Of a stretch of 64,000 nucleotides of DNA, positions 25,545 to 42,008 are shown piece after piece (positions within the stretch are counted from its first letter, which is position 1; each line of letters begins with the position of its first letter). Origin of the DNA: a bacterium (GTDB taxonomy: Bacteria > Vulcanimicrobiota > Vulcanimicrobiia > Vulcanimicrobiales > Vulcanimicrobiaceae); the NCBI GenBank assembly GCA_021794205.1, contig JAJYRH010000001.1, positions 62,001-126,000 on the forward strand, read 5' to 3'. A program made the position numbers and the translations under genes. The notes below the pieces were generated by a model. That model saw only the letters and a list, made by a program, of their open reading frames with translations. It searched no databases and was not told the origin of the DNA.

Positions 25545-26834
25545 ATGCCCCGGCCTATGTCGCTAACCTCCCGGGTCGTGCGTATCGCCGCGAGCTGCTT
25601 CCTCCTCGCGCTCATCTTTGCTCCGCACGCGCTCTGCGCCCGCGAGTACCGCCCCGACGCGCTCGATCGGCAGCTCGACGCCGTCTCCGATCGCCGGCTC
25701 ATGGCGACGCCGATCCGGCATCTGCTCGACCCCGAACGCAGCGCGGCTGCGCATCGCCTGTTACGCTGGCGTTTGCCGCTCTGGATCGTCGTTACCGGCG
25801 CAGAATTTTTCACGTTGCTCTATCTGTGGAGTTCGGGAAATGCGGCGCGCCTGCGCGATGCAATACGGCGAAAAATGCGCGGCGATGCCGCTGCGGAATT
25901 TGCGATGGGCGCCTGTATCGCCGCAGCGCTTCGCATCGCCGGGCTGATCCCCAACTACGTGCGGTACCGGCTCGATCGCGCGCTCGGGCGCTCCGAAGTG
26001 CTCGGTGCCGAGTGGCTCTGGATATGGTTGCTCGGAACCGTCACAGCGATGCTCGTCGGAGGCGCCTTGCTCGCCATCGTCTTCCGCTTACTCGCCCGTA
26101 CGAAGCGCTGGTATCTGCCGACGGCGGCGATACTGGCGATCGCCGCATTCCTCGGGGGCATGCTCTACCCGGTCGTCGTGGTGCCGGTCCTGTGGCCGCA
26201 TCACGAACGTTCGGTGCAGTTGACGACCGAGAATAGAGCGCTCGCGAGCTCGTTCGGATTGCACGATATTCCCATTCGCGTCGCGCAGGCCGATTACGCC
26301 GGACTCGTCGATCGCGTCGTGCCGGTCGGCATCTTCGCGACGCGCGAAATTCTTGCGTCGCTTTCGATCGAACGGGCGTATTCGATTCGCGAACGCGCCT
26401 TTCTGTTGGCGCGCGTCGATGCGATGCTCGCGGCGCGCTTCCCGGTGCGTCGCACCGCGATCGATCTCGTGCTCGTCCTGCTCGGCGTCGCGATCGCCGT
26501 CGTCCTCTCCGAGCGGCTCGGCGTGCGGCGCGACGACGATCCGCTCTCGCGCGTCGCGTTGCTCGCCGCTCTTTTGGTGCTCGCCTACGCGGCGATCGCT
26601 CCGGTCGATCTCGCCATGCGCCGCTCTGACGCCTCTGCGGCCGACCGGGCGGCGCTCGCCGTGACGCACGATCCTGCCGCCGCCGTTCGCGCCTTGGTGC
26701 GCCAAGGCGACCATCGCGTCGAGGGGCTCTGCCCGAGCGCGGGCGCCCTACTCTTCGTCGATCCGCATCCGCCGCTAGGCTCGCGCATCGCCGCGATCGA
26801 GGGGCGCCCCGACCCCTGCCGCTCCACTTCTTAA
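25545..26834 (+). CDS. M48 (Ste24-like) peptidase relative without zinc site
   Basis: This encodes 429 residues: a signal/anchor, then several membrane helices (about 76-95, 157-180, 190-215, 305-320, 336-355). The layout follows CAAX-protease/Ste24-like M48 proteins: GLIPNYVRYRLDRALGRS, then IPIRVAQAD..., VGIFATREIL and the C-terminal DPHPPLGSRIAAIE. Where the family has HExxH, this protein reads R290-V-D-A-M294, and the third-ligand ExxAD element is S-D-A-S-A-A-D. No zinc ligand remains, so it should be an inactive pseudo-protease, perhaps a binding or regulatory protein. The start may be the ATG 12 bases further on. Confidence 0.65.
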   Translation: MPRPMSLTSRVVRIAASCFLLALIFAPHALCAREYRPDALDRQLDAVSDRRLMATPIRHLLDPERSAAAHRLLRWRLPLWIVVTGAEFFTLLYLWSSGNAARLRDAIRRKMRGDAAAEFAMGACIAAALRIAGLIPNYVRYRLDRALGRSEVLGAEWLWIWLLGTVTAMLVGGALLAIVFRLLARTKRWYLPTAAILAIAAFLGGMLYPVVVVPVLWPHHERSVQLTTENRALASSFGLHDIPIRVAQADYAGLVDRVVPVGIFATREILASLSIERAYSIRERAFLLARVDAMLAARFPVRRTAIDLVLVLLGVAIAVVLSERLGVRRDDDPLSRVALLAALLVLAYAAIAPVDLAMRRSDASAADRAALAVTHDPAAAVRALVRQGDHRVEGLCPSAGALLFVDPHPPLGSRIAAIEGRPDPCRSTS

Positions 26835-26978
26835 TCATTCTTAAAATAAAGGCGCGGCTGAGGCGCGCGTAGCCGGAGGAGGGAGGAGCGTTTTGTCGCA
26901 TCTACGACTTAACGCATCCTTAACGTTCTGCTGCGCTCTCGGGTGCGTTTCATCACTGAATCCTGTGGAGATGAGTAC

Positions 26979-28229
26979 GTGTATCAACGCCTCTCGCGAG
27001 CGCTCGCCGTTGCCGCGCTCGTAGCCCTCGCTGCCTGTTCGGGGAACGGCTCGACCGGGACGCCTGCCTTCTCGCCGACGGCATCGCTGCCTTCGCAACC
27101 CACGCTTCCCAATAACGTCGTCGAATCGTGCGGCGGCCCCGTGCCGGCCGGCTATTCGCGCTGCTTTGCACTCATGCGCACCGATATCGGCGCGCCGGTC
27201 GACCCCTCGATGCGGGTCGCGATGAGTCGCCCCGGCGGCAGCTCGGCGACGCCCGCCGGCTACGGGCCGAGCGATCTTCGTTCGGCATACTCGTTCCCGT
27301 CGACGACGGCGGGAAGCGGACAGACCGTGGCGATCGTCGATGCCTACGACGATCCGAACGCGGAGAACGACGTGAACGTCTATCGTTCGCAGTACGGAAT
27401 CCCGGCTTGCACCACTGCGAACGGCTGCTTCAAAAAGGTCAATCAGAACGGCGTTCAGGGAAGCTACCCGCGTGGTAATTCGAGCTGGGGGCAAGAGATC
27501 TCGCTCGATCTCGATATGGTCTCGGCGGTCTGCCCGAACTGCCACATTCTGCTCGTAGAAGCGAGCAGCGCTTCGAACAGCGATCTCGATACCGCCGTCA
27601 ATACCGCCGCATCGCTCGGAGCGACGGAGATCAGCAATAGCTACGGCGGCAGCGAGACCAACGCCACGAACTCCGCGTACGATCACCCCGGCATCGCGAT
27701 CACGGCGAGCGCCGGCGATAGCGGGACCGGCGCCGAACAGCCTGCATCGTATGCGACCGTCACCGCGGTCGGCGGCACCACGCTCAACCGAGCGAGTAAC
27801 GCGCGCGGCTGGAGCGAGACCGTGTGGAGCGGGAGCGGCAGCGGTTGCAGCGCCTACGTTGCGAAGCCCTCGTGGCAGACCGGTTCGGTCTTCGCCTGCC
27901 CGAACCGCACCAACAACGACGTTTCCGCCGATGCCGATCCGAACACCGGCGTCGCCGTTTACGATAGCTACGGTTCGAAACGGAACACCGGCTGGCTCGT
28001 CTTCGGCGGCACCAGCGTCGCGAGCCCGGTCATCGCGTCGGCGTACGCGCTCGCGGGGAATGCCGCATCGGTAACCTACGGATCGTATCCGTACTCGCAC
28101 ACCGCCGACTTCAACGACGTGACGTCGGGAAGCAACGGCACCTGCACGTACGCGTACGTCTGCAACGGCGAAGTCGGCTACGACGGTCCGACCGGCGTCG
28201 GCACGCCGAATGGAGTCGCCGGACTCTAA
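26979..28229 (+). CDS. Sedolisin-type (S53) serine-carboxyl peptidase lipoprotein
   Basis: This encodes 416 residues from a GTG preceded by GGAG at an 8-base spacing; the ATG 36 bases upstream lacks this. The lipoprotein signal ends at lipobox LAAC (Cys about 20). The S53 catalytic set is visible: Glu and Asp in SSWGQEISLDLDM, oxyanion Asp in SAGDSG and nucleophile Ser in FGGTSVASP. Sedolisins digest proteins at acidic pH. There is no recognisable N-terminal pro-domain of usual size (only about 90 residues precede the fold), so it may be made without the long chaperone pro-region. Many Cys suggest disulfides. Confidence 0.85.
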   Translation: MYQRLSRALAVAALVALAACSGNGSTGTPAFSPTASLPSQPTLPNNVVESCGGPVPAGYSRCFALMRTDIGAPVDPSMRVAMSRPGGSSATPAGYGPSDLRSAYSFPSTTAGSGQTVAIVDAYDDPNAENDVNVYRSQYGIPACTTANGCFKKVNQNGVQGSYPRGNSSWGQEISLDLDMVSAVCPNCHILLVEASSASNSDLDTAVNTAASLGATEISNSYGGSETNATNSAYDHPGIAITASAGDSGTGAEQPASYATVTAVGGTTLNRASNARGWSETVWSGSGSGCSAYVAKPSWQTGSVFACPNRTNNDVSADADPNTGVAVYDSYGSKRNTGWLVFGGTSVASPVIASAYALAGNAASVTYGSYPYSHTADFNDVTSGSNGTCTYAYVCNGEVGYDGPTGVGTPNGVAGL

Positions 28230-28247
28230 ACTCCGCACCCGGTAAAC

Positions 28248-28284
28248 GCGATGGGCGCCGACGGAGAACGTCGGCGCCCATCGC
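28248..28284. terminator. Hairpin terminator between convergent genes
   Basis: A perfect 16-bp stem (28248-28263 with 28269-28284) with loop GAGAA lies between the stops of the sedolisin gene and the convergent acetylglutamate-kinase-like gene. It has no T-run on either side, so it may act as a bidirectional Rho-aided terminator or mRNA 3' stabiliser. Confidence 0.7.
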
Positions 28285-28302
28285 ACATCTCGATCCCGTA
28301 CG

Positions 28303-28983
28303 TTACGCCGCGAGAACGACTCCACCGGTGACGCGCGTGCCGACGTGCCGTTCGGTGAGCAGTTCGATCACCGCCGCGTGTGCGATGCGTCCATCGCAGA
28401 TCTCCGCGGCGCCGATACCGCCGCGGACGCCGCGCGCGGCGGCGCGCATCGTCGCGCGCAGATCGGGGGCGACGCGTTCGTCATCGGCGAGCGCGAGTGC
28501 CTCGGCGGCGGTGAGTTCGAAGATGGGATCGTTGGTCAGCGGATTGGCGACCGAACCGGCGCGGTGAAAGAAGATCGCTCGCGATGCGTGGAGGGCGACG
28601 CCGACGGCGCGCGCGACCTCGTCGGCTTCAACGAGCTCTTCACGCGCGGCGATCGGTGCGTAGGCGACCGGTTCGACGATCGGAACGAAGCCTGCATCGA
28701 GCAGCGCGAGCAACACCTCGGGTTGAACCGCCCCAACGCCGCCGGCGGCACGCGGCAGCAGCGCGCCGTCCGCTCCGGTCACCCCGACCGCGCGGTTCTG
28801 CGAGAGGTTCATGCGCATCACCAGCGCGCGGGCGCTCGGAGAATCCGGCGCGACGATTACCGCTCCGACACCTTTCTCGCGGAGCACGTCGATATCGGCG
28901 AACAGCGTTGCATCCTGTGCGTTCGCCGTCTCTCGATCGCAGCGTAGTACGAAGGTCGTTCCCGAAAGTCTCTCTACGCTCAC
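28303..28983 (-). CDS. Acetylglutamate kinase-like amino-acid kinase
   Basis: This encodes 226 residues, shorter than ArgB (~260-300). The second half reads like ArgB: PEVLLALLDAGFVPIVEPVAY, VEADEVARAVGVALHASRAIF, GVRGGIGAAEICDGRIAHA and TERHVGTRV. The N-terminal ATP/phosphate loop that begins ArgB (K-x-G-G) is not evident (the start is SGTTFVLRCDRE), and DEVA lacks the usual NxNAD Asn. So the fold is amino-acid kinase but substrate and even activity are uncertain. It starts at GTG with AAGGGGGAA upstream. No other arginine genes are nearby. Confidence 0.65.
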   Translation of the reverse strand: MSVERLSGTTFVLRCDRETANAQDATLFADIDVLREKGVGAVIVAPDSPSARALVMRMNLSQNRAVGVTGADGALLPRAAGGVGAVQPEVLLALLDAGFVPIVEPVAYAPIAAREELVEADEVARAVGVALHASRAIFFHRAGSVANPLTNDPIFELTAAEALALADDERVAPDLRATMRAAARGVRGGIGAAEICDGRIAHAAVIELLTERHVGTRVTGGVVLAA

Positions 28984-29032
28984 CGTCGCGCGTTCCCCCT
29001 TACTAGGAGAATCGGCAACTGTATGCGCCGAT

Positions 29033-29614
29033 TTAGTCGGCGCGAAAGGCGTTCACGCTCGGTAACGCGCGCTCGGTCCCTTCGGCGAGCCAGCGTTCGG
29101 CCCCATCGGCGGCGGCGACGACGACGCGCGCGAGCGTATCGCGTTGCGCGACGGGAAATGCGCCGAGTACGTAGTCGATACTATCCCCGCCCTCGGGGCG
29201 CCCGACGCCGACGCGCAGGCGGGCGAAGTGCTCGCCGATCGTTCCGATAATCGAGCGCAATCCGTTATGGCCGCCGTGACCACCCGACGCGCGCATGCGC
29301 AGGCGCCCGAGCGGTAGATCCATATCGTCACTGATGACGAGAATGCGTTCGGGCGGCGTACGATACCACGACGAAATCAAGCGAACTGGAACGCCGCTGA
29401 GATTCATATAGGAGGTGGGTTCGACGAGGAGCACGTTCCGTTCGCGCACCAAGGCCTGACGCGCTCGATCCTTTTGGCGCCAGTTCGTAACGCCGAAACG
29501 ACGCGCTACTTCGTCGACGATCATGAAGCCGACGTTGTGGCGCGTTGCCTCGTACTCTTTTCCGGGGTTGCCGAGCCCGACGATCAGGCTCGGCGATTCG
29601 CTGCGATTGCTTAT
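29033..29614 (-). CDS. pth: Peptidyl-tRNA hydrolase with non-standard start codon
   Basis: Pth frees tRNA from dropped-off peptidyl-tRNAs. Essential conserved parts are present: GLGNPG (Asn10 of E. coli), TRHNVG (His20), SYMNLSG, and SDDMDLPLG (Asp93). The first two lie upstream of the first ATG (29524), and no ATG, GTG or TTG occurs in frame before them. Candidates are ATA at 29614, which overlaps the rplY stop as ATAA and gives 193 residues, the normal length, or CTG at 29587 (184 residues), giving an N-terminus close to other Pth proteins. A sequencing error turning ATG into ATA is also possible. Translational coupling to rplY is likely. Confidence 0.88.
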   Translation of the reverse strand: MSNRSESPSLIVGLGNPGKEYEATRHNVGFMIVDEVARRFGVTNWRQKDRARQALVRERNVLLVEPTSYMNLSGVPVRLISSWYRTPPERILVISDDMDLPLGRLRMRASGGHGGHNGLRSIIGTIGEHFARLRVGVGRPEGGDSIDYVLGAFPVAQRDTLARVVVAAADGAERWLAEGTERALPSVNAFRAD

Positions 29615-30264
29615 GCCTTGATCTCGCTCTTTTGACCGAGCACTTCGGGTTCGATCTGCTCGGCGGTCGTTCCGACGGCGCTCTCTTCAACCTGGCGCGC
29701 CGTCTTCGAAGCCTCGACGGTAATGAGGACGGTCTCGGGCGAGGTGACGAGGCGAAAACCCTTCGGCAGTTTGACGTCGCCTGCGCTAACGTGCCGGTGA
29801 ACGCCGAGCTCGCTGACATCGATATCGATATGCTCCGGCAATTGGTCGGCAGGGCCTTCCACTTCGATGTGGTGCGAGAGCAGATCCATCACGCCGCCGA
29901 ACTCCTTCACGCCGGGCGCGACCCCAACGGTAGCGATCGGCACGCGCGCGGTCACCGCCTCGTTCAAGCCGACGCGCTGGAAATCGACGTGAATGACGCG
30001 GCGCGTCACCGGATGGCGTTGAACCGCGCGCAATAACGCGGTGTCGATCGTCCTTCCCGCATGGACGAGCGTCAGCACGCCGCCGGCTTCATGGCGACCG
30101 GCGAGCTCTTCGAACGCGCGCCCTTCCATCGCCAAATGGCGCGGTGCGTCGCCGTGTCCGTAGAGAACTGCGGGCACCATGCCTTTCGCGCGCAGCGCCG
30201 ATGCTGAGGAGGAGCCCGTCGTTTCGCGGGGCTCGACGGGAAGGATGTGTGCTTTGGTAGGCAT
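29611..30264 (-). CDS. rplY: 50S ribosomal protein L25 (Ctc type)
   Basis: This encodes 217 residues, the long CTC form: an N-terminal L25 5S rRNA-binding domain (about 1-92; TGSSSASALRAKGMVPAVLYG, RHPVTRRVIHVDFQ) plus a C-terminal TL5-like beta domain (about 95-180; GVAPGVKEFGGVMD, SELGVHRHVSAGDVKLP) and an acidic tail. It follows prs and precedes pth on the same strand, the order prs-ctc-pth common in many bacteria. Confidence 0.95.
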   Translation of the reverse strand: MPTKAHILPVEPRETTGSSSASALRAKGMVPAVLYGHGDAPRHLAMEGRAFEELAGRHEAGGVLTLVHAGRTIDTALLRAVQRHPVTRRVIHVDFQRVGLNEAVTARVPIATVGVAPGVKEFGGVMDLLSHHIEVEGPADQLPEHIDIDVSELGVHRHVSAGDVKLPKGFRLVTSPETVLITVEASKTARQVEESAVGTTAEQIEPEVLGQKSEIKA

Positions 30265-30298
30265 GGGGTTCCTCTGCTTTCTCGTTGGTAGGGTCGGT

Positions 30299-31306
30299 TC
30301 AGGAAACGGTAACGGGCTCTGCGAAGTTCGCGTCGATTTTCATGTCGTCGACGCTGAAGAGTTCGGAGACCGACCGGTTGGTCGTGATGCGGCCGATCGC
30401 GTCGGCGAAGGTCTGCGCGATCGAGAGTTGGACGAACTTCTCGCCGGCGGGCTGCAAGATGGGAATGGTGTCGGTAATGATGACGCGTTCGATCACCGAA
30501 TTGGCGAGTACCTCGATCGCGTTGTCGGCGAAGAGGCCGTGCGTCGCGACGGTATGTACGCTCGTCGCACCGCGCGCCTTGATCGCTTCGGCGGCCTTGG
30601 CAAGCGTGCCGCCGGTCGAGATCATATCGTCGACGATCACCGCAACTTTGCCGTTCACGTCGCCGACGATATCGGTAACCTCGGAGACGTCGGGCTGCGG
30701 GCGGCGCTTGAAAACGATCGCGAGTGAGGCATTGAGCCGCTTGGCGAACAATTCGGCGCGGTGGACACCGCCCGCGTCGGGGGAGACGACGACGATGCGA
30801 TCGTCGCTGAGCCCTTCGCGCTTGAGATAATTGCAGAGCGTCGGCATCGCCATTAAATTGTCGACCGGAATATCGAAAAAGCCCTGAATCTGCGCGGCGT
30901 GAAGATCCATCGTGACCACGCGCTTCGTTCCCGTCGTTTTCAGTAAGTTCGCGACGACCTTCGCGGAGATCGGCTCGCGCGGCTTGGTCTTTTTATCTTG
31001 TTTGGCGTAGCCGTAATAGGGAACCACGGCGGTGATACGGGCCGCCGAGGCGCGGCGGAGGGCGTCGATCATGAGGAGCAGCTCGACGAGGGCGTCGTTG
31101 ACGCCGTTTCCGTTGGGGGCCTTGCAGATCGACTGCACGACGAAGACCTCCGCTCCGCGGACGTTCTCGCGAATCTCGATGCGCGTCTCTTCGTTTTTGA
31201 ACTTCGTCACGAGTGCGTCGCCCAACGAAATTTTCATGCGCTTGGCGATCGCCTCGGCGAGTTGCGGATTCGAACTCCCGGAAAAAAGGAGAGGCGTGGT
31301 GCTCAA
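30299..31306 (-). CDS. prs: Ribose-phosphate pyrophosphokinase
   Basis: This enzyme makes PRPP from ribose-5-phosphate and ATP for nucleotides, His and Trp. Motifs include [12 protein letters not shown] (ATP loop), [21 protein letters not shown] and the PRPP-binding [12 protein letters not shown] take the TTG at 31306 as start, because AGGAG lies seven bases upstream and it gives 335 residues beginning [13 protein letters not shown], close to the usual ~317. The open frame extends a further 62 codons upstream across the uvrB promoter region and is not coding there. Confidence 0.94.
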   Translation of the reverse strand: MSTTPLLFSGSSNPQLAEAIAKRMKISLGDALVTKFKNEETRIEIRENVRGAEVFVVQSICKAPNGNGVNDALVELLLMIDALRRASAARITAVVPYYGYAKQDKKTKPREPISAKVVANLLKTTGTKRVVTMDLHAAQIQGFFDIPVDNLMAMPTLCNYLKREGLSDDRIVVVSPDAGGVHRAELFAKRLNASLAIVFKRRPQPDVSEVTDIVGDVNGKVAVIVDDMISTGGTLAKAAEAIKARGATSVHTVATHGLFADNAIEVLANSVIERVIITDTIPILQPAGEKFVQLSIAQTFADAIGRITTNRSVSELFSVDDMKIDANFAEPVTVS

Positions 31307-31385
31307 GGGCTGGCTCCTAGGGCGGGCGGGTAGACCCTGTGGTTCCGAGCGGGCCGCTCTCACTCCTCGCCGAATCACGCTCAAA

Positions 31386-33440
31386 GTGGCTTTGCAGGGA
31401 ACATTTCGGCTCGTTTCACCCTTCTCGCTCGCCGGCGACCAGCCGGCGGCAACCGAGGCGCTCGCCGACGGCGTGAGGCGCGGCGACCGCATTCAGACAT
31501 TGCTCGGCGTGACCGGCTCTGGAAAGACGATGGCGATGGCGCGCACCATCGAACTCGTCCAAAAACCGACGCTCGTGCTCTGCCACAATAAGACGCTTGC
31601 TGCCCAGCTCTGTGCCGAATTTCGCGAATTTTTCCCGCAAAATGCGGTCGAGTATTTCGTTTCCTACTTCGACTATTACCAGCCCGAAGCGTACGTAGCG
31701 GCGACCGATACCTACATCGAGAAGGATTCCTCGATCAACGACGAGATCGAGCGCCTGCGCCACGCCGCGACGCAATCCTTGCTGACGAGGCGGGACACGC
31801 TCATCGTCGCCTCGGTCTCGTGCATCTTCGGCCTCGGATCGCCCTCGGATTACATGGAGATGTCGCAGCGCATCGCCGTGGGAGAAGAGATCGATCGCGA
31901 TTACCTGCTGCGCCGGTTGGTCGATATGCAGTACCGTCGGAACGATCTCAATTTAGTACGAGGCACCTTTCGCGTGCGCGGCGACACGTTGGAGCTCGTC
32001 GGCGTCGAAGAGGAACTCGTCCATCGAATCGAATTTTTCGGCGACACGATCGAAGCGATCAACGTCGTGAATTTAATGACGGGCGAGTACGTCGAATCGA
32101 AAGACGAACTCCTCGTCTTCCCCGCCAAGCATTTCATCACGCCCGACGAAAAACTCCGCCGCGCGATCGCGAGCATCGAGGCCGAACTGTTCGAGCGGCT
32201 CGCGGTGCTGCGCGATGGGGGGAAGTTGCTCGAAGCGCAACGGCTGGAGCAACGAACGCGCTACGATCTCGACATGTTGCGCGAGGTCGGCTACTGCAAC
32301 GGCATCGAGAATTACTCGCGCCATCTCACCGGGCGCGAGGCGGGATCGACGCCGTGGTGCTTGCTCGACTTTTTCCCGAAGGACTGGCTGCTCTTTGTCG
32401 ACGAGTCGCACGTCACGTTACCGCAGGTTCACGGTATGCTGCCCGGCGATCGCGCGCGAAAACTCTCGCTGGTAGAGCACGGCTTCCGGCTTCCCAGCGC
32501 TCTCGATAATCGACCGTTGAGTTACGAAGAGTTCGACGAGCACCTCAACCAAGCGATTTACGTTTCGGCGACGCCGGGAACCTACGAGACCGGACGGAGC
32601 GCTCAGGTAGTCGAGATGATCGTGCGCCCGACGGGGCTCGTCGATCCCGAGATCGAGGTGCGCCCGACGCGCCATCAGGTCGACGATTTGATGGAAGAGA
32701 TTCGCCTTCGCGTCGCACGCAACGAACGCGTGCTCGTAACCACGTTGACGAAAAAAATGGCCGAGGACCTCACCGATTTCCTCGTGGAAGCGGGCTTGAA
32801 GGTCCGCTACCTGCACAGCGAAGTCGATACGCTCGAGCGGATCTCGATTCTACGCGATCTGCGAAATGGCGTGTTCGACGTGCTCGTCGGTATCAATCTG
32901 TTGCGCGAAGGACTGGATCTGCCGGAGGTCTCGCTCGTCGGGATCTTCGATGCCGATAAGGAAGGCTACCTGCGCAGCGCGACTTCGTTGATTCAAACCA
33001 TCGGCCGCGCCGCCCGCCACGTCGAGGGTAAGGTCATCATGTACGCCGATAACCTCACCGAATCGATGGCACGTGCGATCGGCGAAACGCGTCGGCGCCG
33101 CGAACGCCAGACGGCCTACAACCTCGAGCACGGCATCGAGCCGCGCAGCGTCCGTAAGGAAGTGCGCGATATTTTGGCGATGGTCGGCGGGGGCGATCGC
33201 GGCGAGAAAAAAGCGAGCGCGCGCGATCGGTTGCCGCGCGAGGTCGCCGCGCGCATGGCCGCCGACCTCGAAAAAAAGATGCGCGAGTTCGCGGCGAATC
33301 TCGAGTTCGAAAAAGCCGCTGCGGTGCGCGACGAACTCATCGAGGTGCGCAAGCAGAGCGGGGCCGCCGAATCGATTTTGTTCGGAGCGCGCGCGCCGAA
33401 AGTGCTCGCGCGCGCGCTCGACGAAAGAGATGCGGAATGA
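31386..33440 (+). CDS. uvrB: Excinuclease ABC subunit B
   Basis: UvrB verifies DNA damage handed over by UvrA and recruits UvrC in nucleotide excision repair. 684 residues from the GTG at 31386 (a TTG lies 6 bases on; no clear ribosome-binding site). Walker A GVTGSGKT, the beta-hairpin region [22 protein letters not shown] box, helicase motif VI-like [10 protein letters not shown] and IGRAARH, and a C-terminal UVR domain ([15 protein letters not shown]) are all present. It is divergent from prs with 79 bp between. The next genes are a HAD hydrolase and uvrA, transcribed together. Confidence 0.95.
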   Translation: MALQGTFRLVSPFSLAGDQPAATEALADGVRRGDRIQTLLGVTGSGKTMAMARTIELVQKPTLVLCHNKTLAAQLCAEFREFFPQNAVEYFVSYFDYYQPEAYVAATDTYIEKDSSINDEIERLRHAATQSLLTRRDTLIVASVSCIFGLGSPSDYMEMSQRIAVGEEIDRDYLLRRLVDMQYRRNDLNLVRGTFRVRGDTLELVGVEEELVHRIEFFGDTIEAINVVNLMTGEYVESKDELLVFPAKHFITPDEKLRRAIASIEAELFERLAVLRDGGKLLEAQRLEQRTRYDLDMLREVGYCNGIENYSRHLTGREAGSTPWCLLDFFPKDWLLFVDESHVTLPQVHGMLPGDRARKLSLVEHGFRLPSALDNRPLSYEEFDEHLNQAIYVSATPGTYETGRSAQVVEMIVRPTGLVDPEIEVRPTRHQVDDLMEEIRLRVARNERVLVTTLTKKMAEDLTDFLVEAGLKVRYLHSEVDTLERISILRDLRNGVFDVLVGINLLREGLDLPEVSLVGIFDADKEGYLRSATSLIQTIGRAARHVEGKVIMYADNLTESMARAIGETRRRRERQTAYNLEHGIEPRSVRKEVRDILAMVGGGDRGEKKASARDRLPREVAARMAADLEKKMREFAANLEFEKAAAVRDELIEVRKQSGAAESILFGARAPKVLARALDERDAE

Positions 33441-34168
33441 TCGACCTCGTCCTCTTCGACCTCGACGATACGTTACACGACGACACGCAGGCCTGTTTGC
33501 TCGCGGGGATGGAGAGTGCCGAAGAGGTCGCGCGCGAACGCGGGATCGACGCGCGGCAACTCGCCGACGCCTACGCTCGCGAGGCCGCGCGTTTTTGGCA
33601 CGGCATTACCGCCGAGCAACTGCGCACGAAGTTGGCGCGTCTGCGGGAAACGATGTGGGAGCGCGCGCTCGCCGAGGTCGGTATCGCCGATCCCGCACTC
33701 GCGCGCCGAACCGCCGAGCGCTACTATCTGCTACGAAAGAAATATTTCGCGCTCTTTCCCGGGGCGCTGGAGTTGTTGGAGGAACAGCGGACGCGCGGGC
33801 GCCGGCTCGGCATCCTCACCAACGGCTTTGCGGAGACGCACGTGGAGAAAATCGCGCTGCTCGGGCTCGCCGAAGCGGTCGATGCGACCTTTTTTGCCGA
33901 CGACACCGGCCTGCTCAAGCCCGACCCGGCGTTCTTCGAATACGCGTGCGAGCGGCTCGGGGTGCCGCCGAAGCACGCCGCGATGGTCGGCGACCGGTAC
34001 GACCGCGATATCGCCGGCGCCTTAGCGGCCGGGATGACCGCGATCTGGCTCAACGTGCGCGGAGAGGACCTGCCCGCCGACGCGCCGCCCCCGCATGCAA
34101 CCGTCACGGCGTTTTCAGGGGTTGGTCGAGCGCTGGAGATCGCTGCGGCGCGGTCTCGGAACGGATAA
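33437..34168 (+). CDS. HAD-superfamily hydrolase
   Basis: This encodes 243 residues and starts with an ATGA overlap with uvrB. Motif I is DLDDTLHDD with the nucleophile Asp (about 8-10), motif II is LTNGF (about 133), motif III/IV are the Lys in LKPDP (about 157) and [12 protein letters not shown] (about 182). The helical cap between motif I and II is of the YjjG/subclass I type. It should be a phosphatase, possibly of nucleotides, which would fit its place between uvrB and uvrA, but substrate is unknown. Confidence 0.88.
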   Translation: MIDLVLFDLDDTLHDDTQACLLAGMESAEEVARERGIDARQLADAYAREAARFWHGITAEQLRTKLARLRETMWERALAEVGIADPALARRTAERYYLLRKKYFALFPGALELLEEQRTRGRRLGILTNGFAETHVEKIALLGLAEAVDATFFADDTGLLKPDPAFFEYACERLGVPPKHAAMVGDRYDRDIAGALAAGMTAIWLNVRGEDLPADAPPPHATVTAFSGVGRALEIAAARSRNG

Positions 34169-34170
34169 AG

Positions 34171-37140
<2,970 letters not shown>

Positions 37141-37144
37141 CCCT

Positions 37145-40968
<3,824 letters not shown>

Positions 40969-40972
<4 letters not shown>

Positions 40973-41331
40973 CGTTCGAAGATGACGACCGCGGCGGCGG
41001 TCGTTGCGGTGTGCGTGATCGTCAGGTGGATGCGCGCGATCTCGCGTTCTTGGAGCAACGCGCACGCTTCGCCGTGCAGCAGAATCGTCGGACGGCCGCT
41101 CGGTTCGTGCCCCACTTCGACGTCGCGCCATGGGATCGCGTGGCCGAACGCTTTCCGCGTCGCCTCCTTTGCGGCGAAGAAACCCGCGAGGCGTTCGGGC
41201 CAGTTACGTTTGCGCATGGCGTAGCTCATCTCGGCTTCGGTATAGACCTTTCGCGCGAACGCGGCGCGTTCGCGTTCGTCGAAACGATACCGATCGACCT
41301 CGGCGAGGTCGATCCCCAAACCAACGATCAT
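40969..41331 (-). CDS. acpS: Holo-[acyl-carrier-protein] synthase
   Basis: AcpS transfers phosphopantetheine from CoA to acyl carrier protein. 120 residues starting MIVGLGIDLAEVDR; the Asp in GIDLAEVDR and Glu in FAAKEATRKAFG bind Mg. HLTITHT ends the conserved core. I chose the ATG at 41331 because it begins the family's N-terminus exactly; the frame extends 25 codons upstream without conserved sequence. It is translated with nnr. Confidence 0.93.
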
Positions 41332-41399
41332 CGCGCAGCCTTCCCTATCGCCGACAAGTTTTCCGGTAGCGAACGCCGAATAGCGGGCGAGGAAGGAGC

Positions 41400-41936
41400 A
41401 TGGCAAAGATCATTCGTCTGATACCGGTGAACACCGTCGACGCACGCCTCGCCGATCGGCTCGCCGTCTGCATCGAGGAGCGCTTCCTCACCGGCGTTCG
41501 TATCGAACGCTCGTTAGCGCTCGCTCGCACCGCGCTCAACGCCACGCGCAATCAACTCTTCGCTCCGACGCTCTACGCGCGCATCGCGCGCGGTTTCCCG
41601 GGGCAGGAGGGCTTCGCGCTCGCTCTGACCGAGTTCGACTGCTACAAGACCTCGCAGCGTTACCTCTTTGCCGACGCCGACGCGAACACGGGGACCGGCG
41701 TCGTTTCGCTCCATCGCTTGCGCCCCGAGTTCTACGGGGAGGATCCCGATCCGAACCTCCTCTTTCAGCGCGTACTCAAAGAGGCGGTCTACGCGCTCGG
41801 GCGCGCGATGGGGCTGCGGAGCTGCCACTCGCCGCGTTGCGCCATGCACGCGACCAGCTCGGTTTTCGAAACCGATACAAAGTCGCCGAACCTCTGCGAG
41901 GCCTGTCTCGGCAGAATAAGTCGGGCCCGGCAGTAA
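41400..41936 (+). CDS. Archaemetzincin homologue lacking catalytic residues
   Basis: This encodes 178 residues; GAGGAAGGAG lies just before the ATG. Order and Cys pattern match archaemetzincins (AmzA), whose core is HExxHxxGxxHC-x4-C-x-M followed by C-x2-C. Here the corresponding stretch is Y131-ALGRAMGLRS-C142, then C147-A-M and C166-E-A-C169. Thus the structural-zinc Cys (142, 147, 166, 169) and the Met turn are kept, whereas the three His ligands are Tyr131, Arg135 and Ser141 and the catalytic Glu is Ala132. It should fold but not cut peptides. Confidence 0.75.
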   Translation: MAKIIRLIPVNTVDARLADRLAVCIEERFLTGVRIERSLALARTALNATRNQLFAPTLYARIARGFPGQEGFALALTEFDCYKTSQRYLFADADANTGTGVVSLHRLRPEFYGEDPDPNLLFQRVLKEAVYALGRAMGLRSCHSPRCAMHATSSVFETDTKSPNLCEACLGRISRARQ

Positions 41937-42008
41937 AAGTCGCTCCGCAAGGCTAAAGAACCCTTAAAGTAGGCCAGCGCTAGCGCCAGAGGAGGTTCCT
42001 AGGTCGTC

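Noticed and set aside
33073-34170. 366-codon 5' extension of the uvrA frame
   Set aside because: It overlaps uvrB and the HAD gene in another frame and is Arg-rich; UvrA similarity starts exactly at the ATG at 34171.
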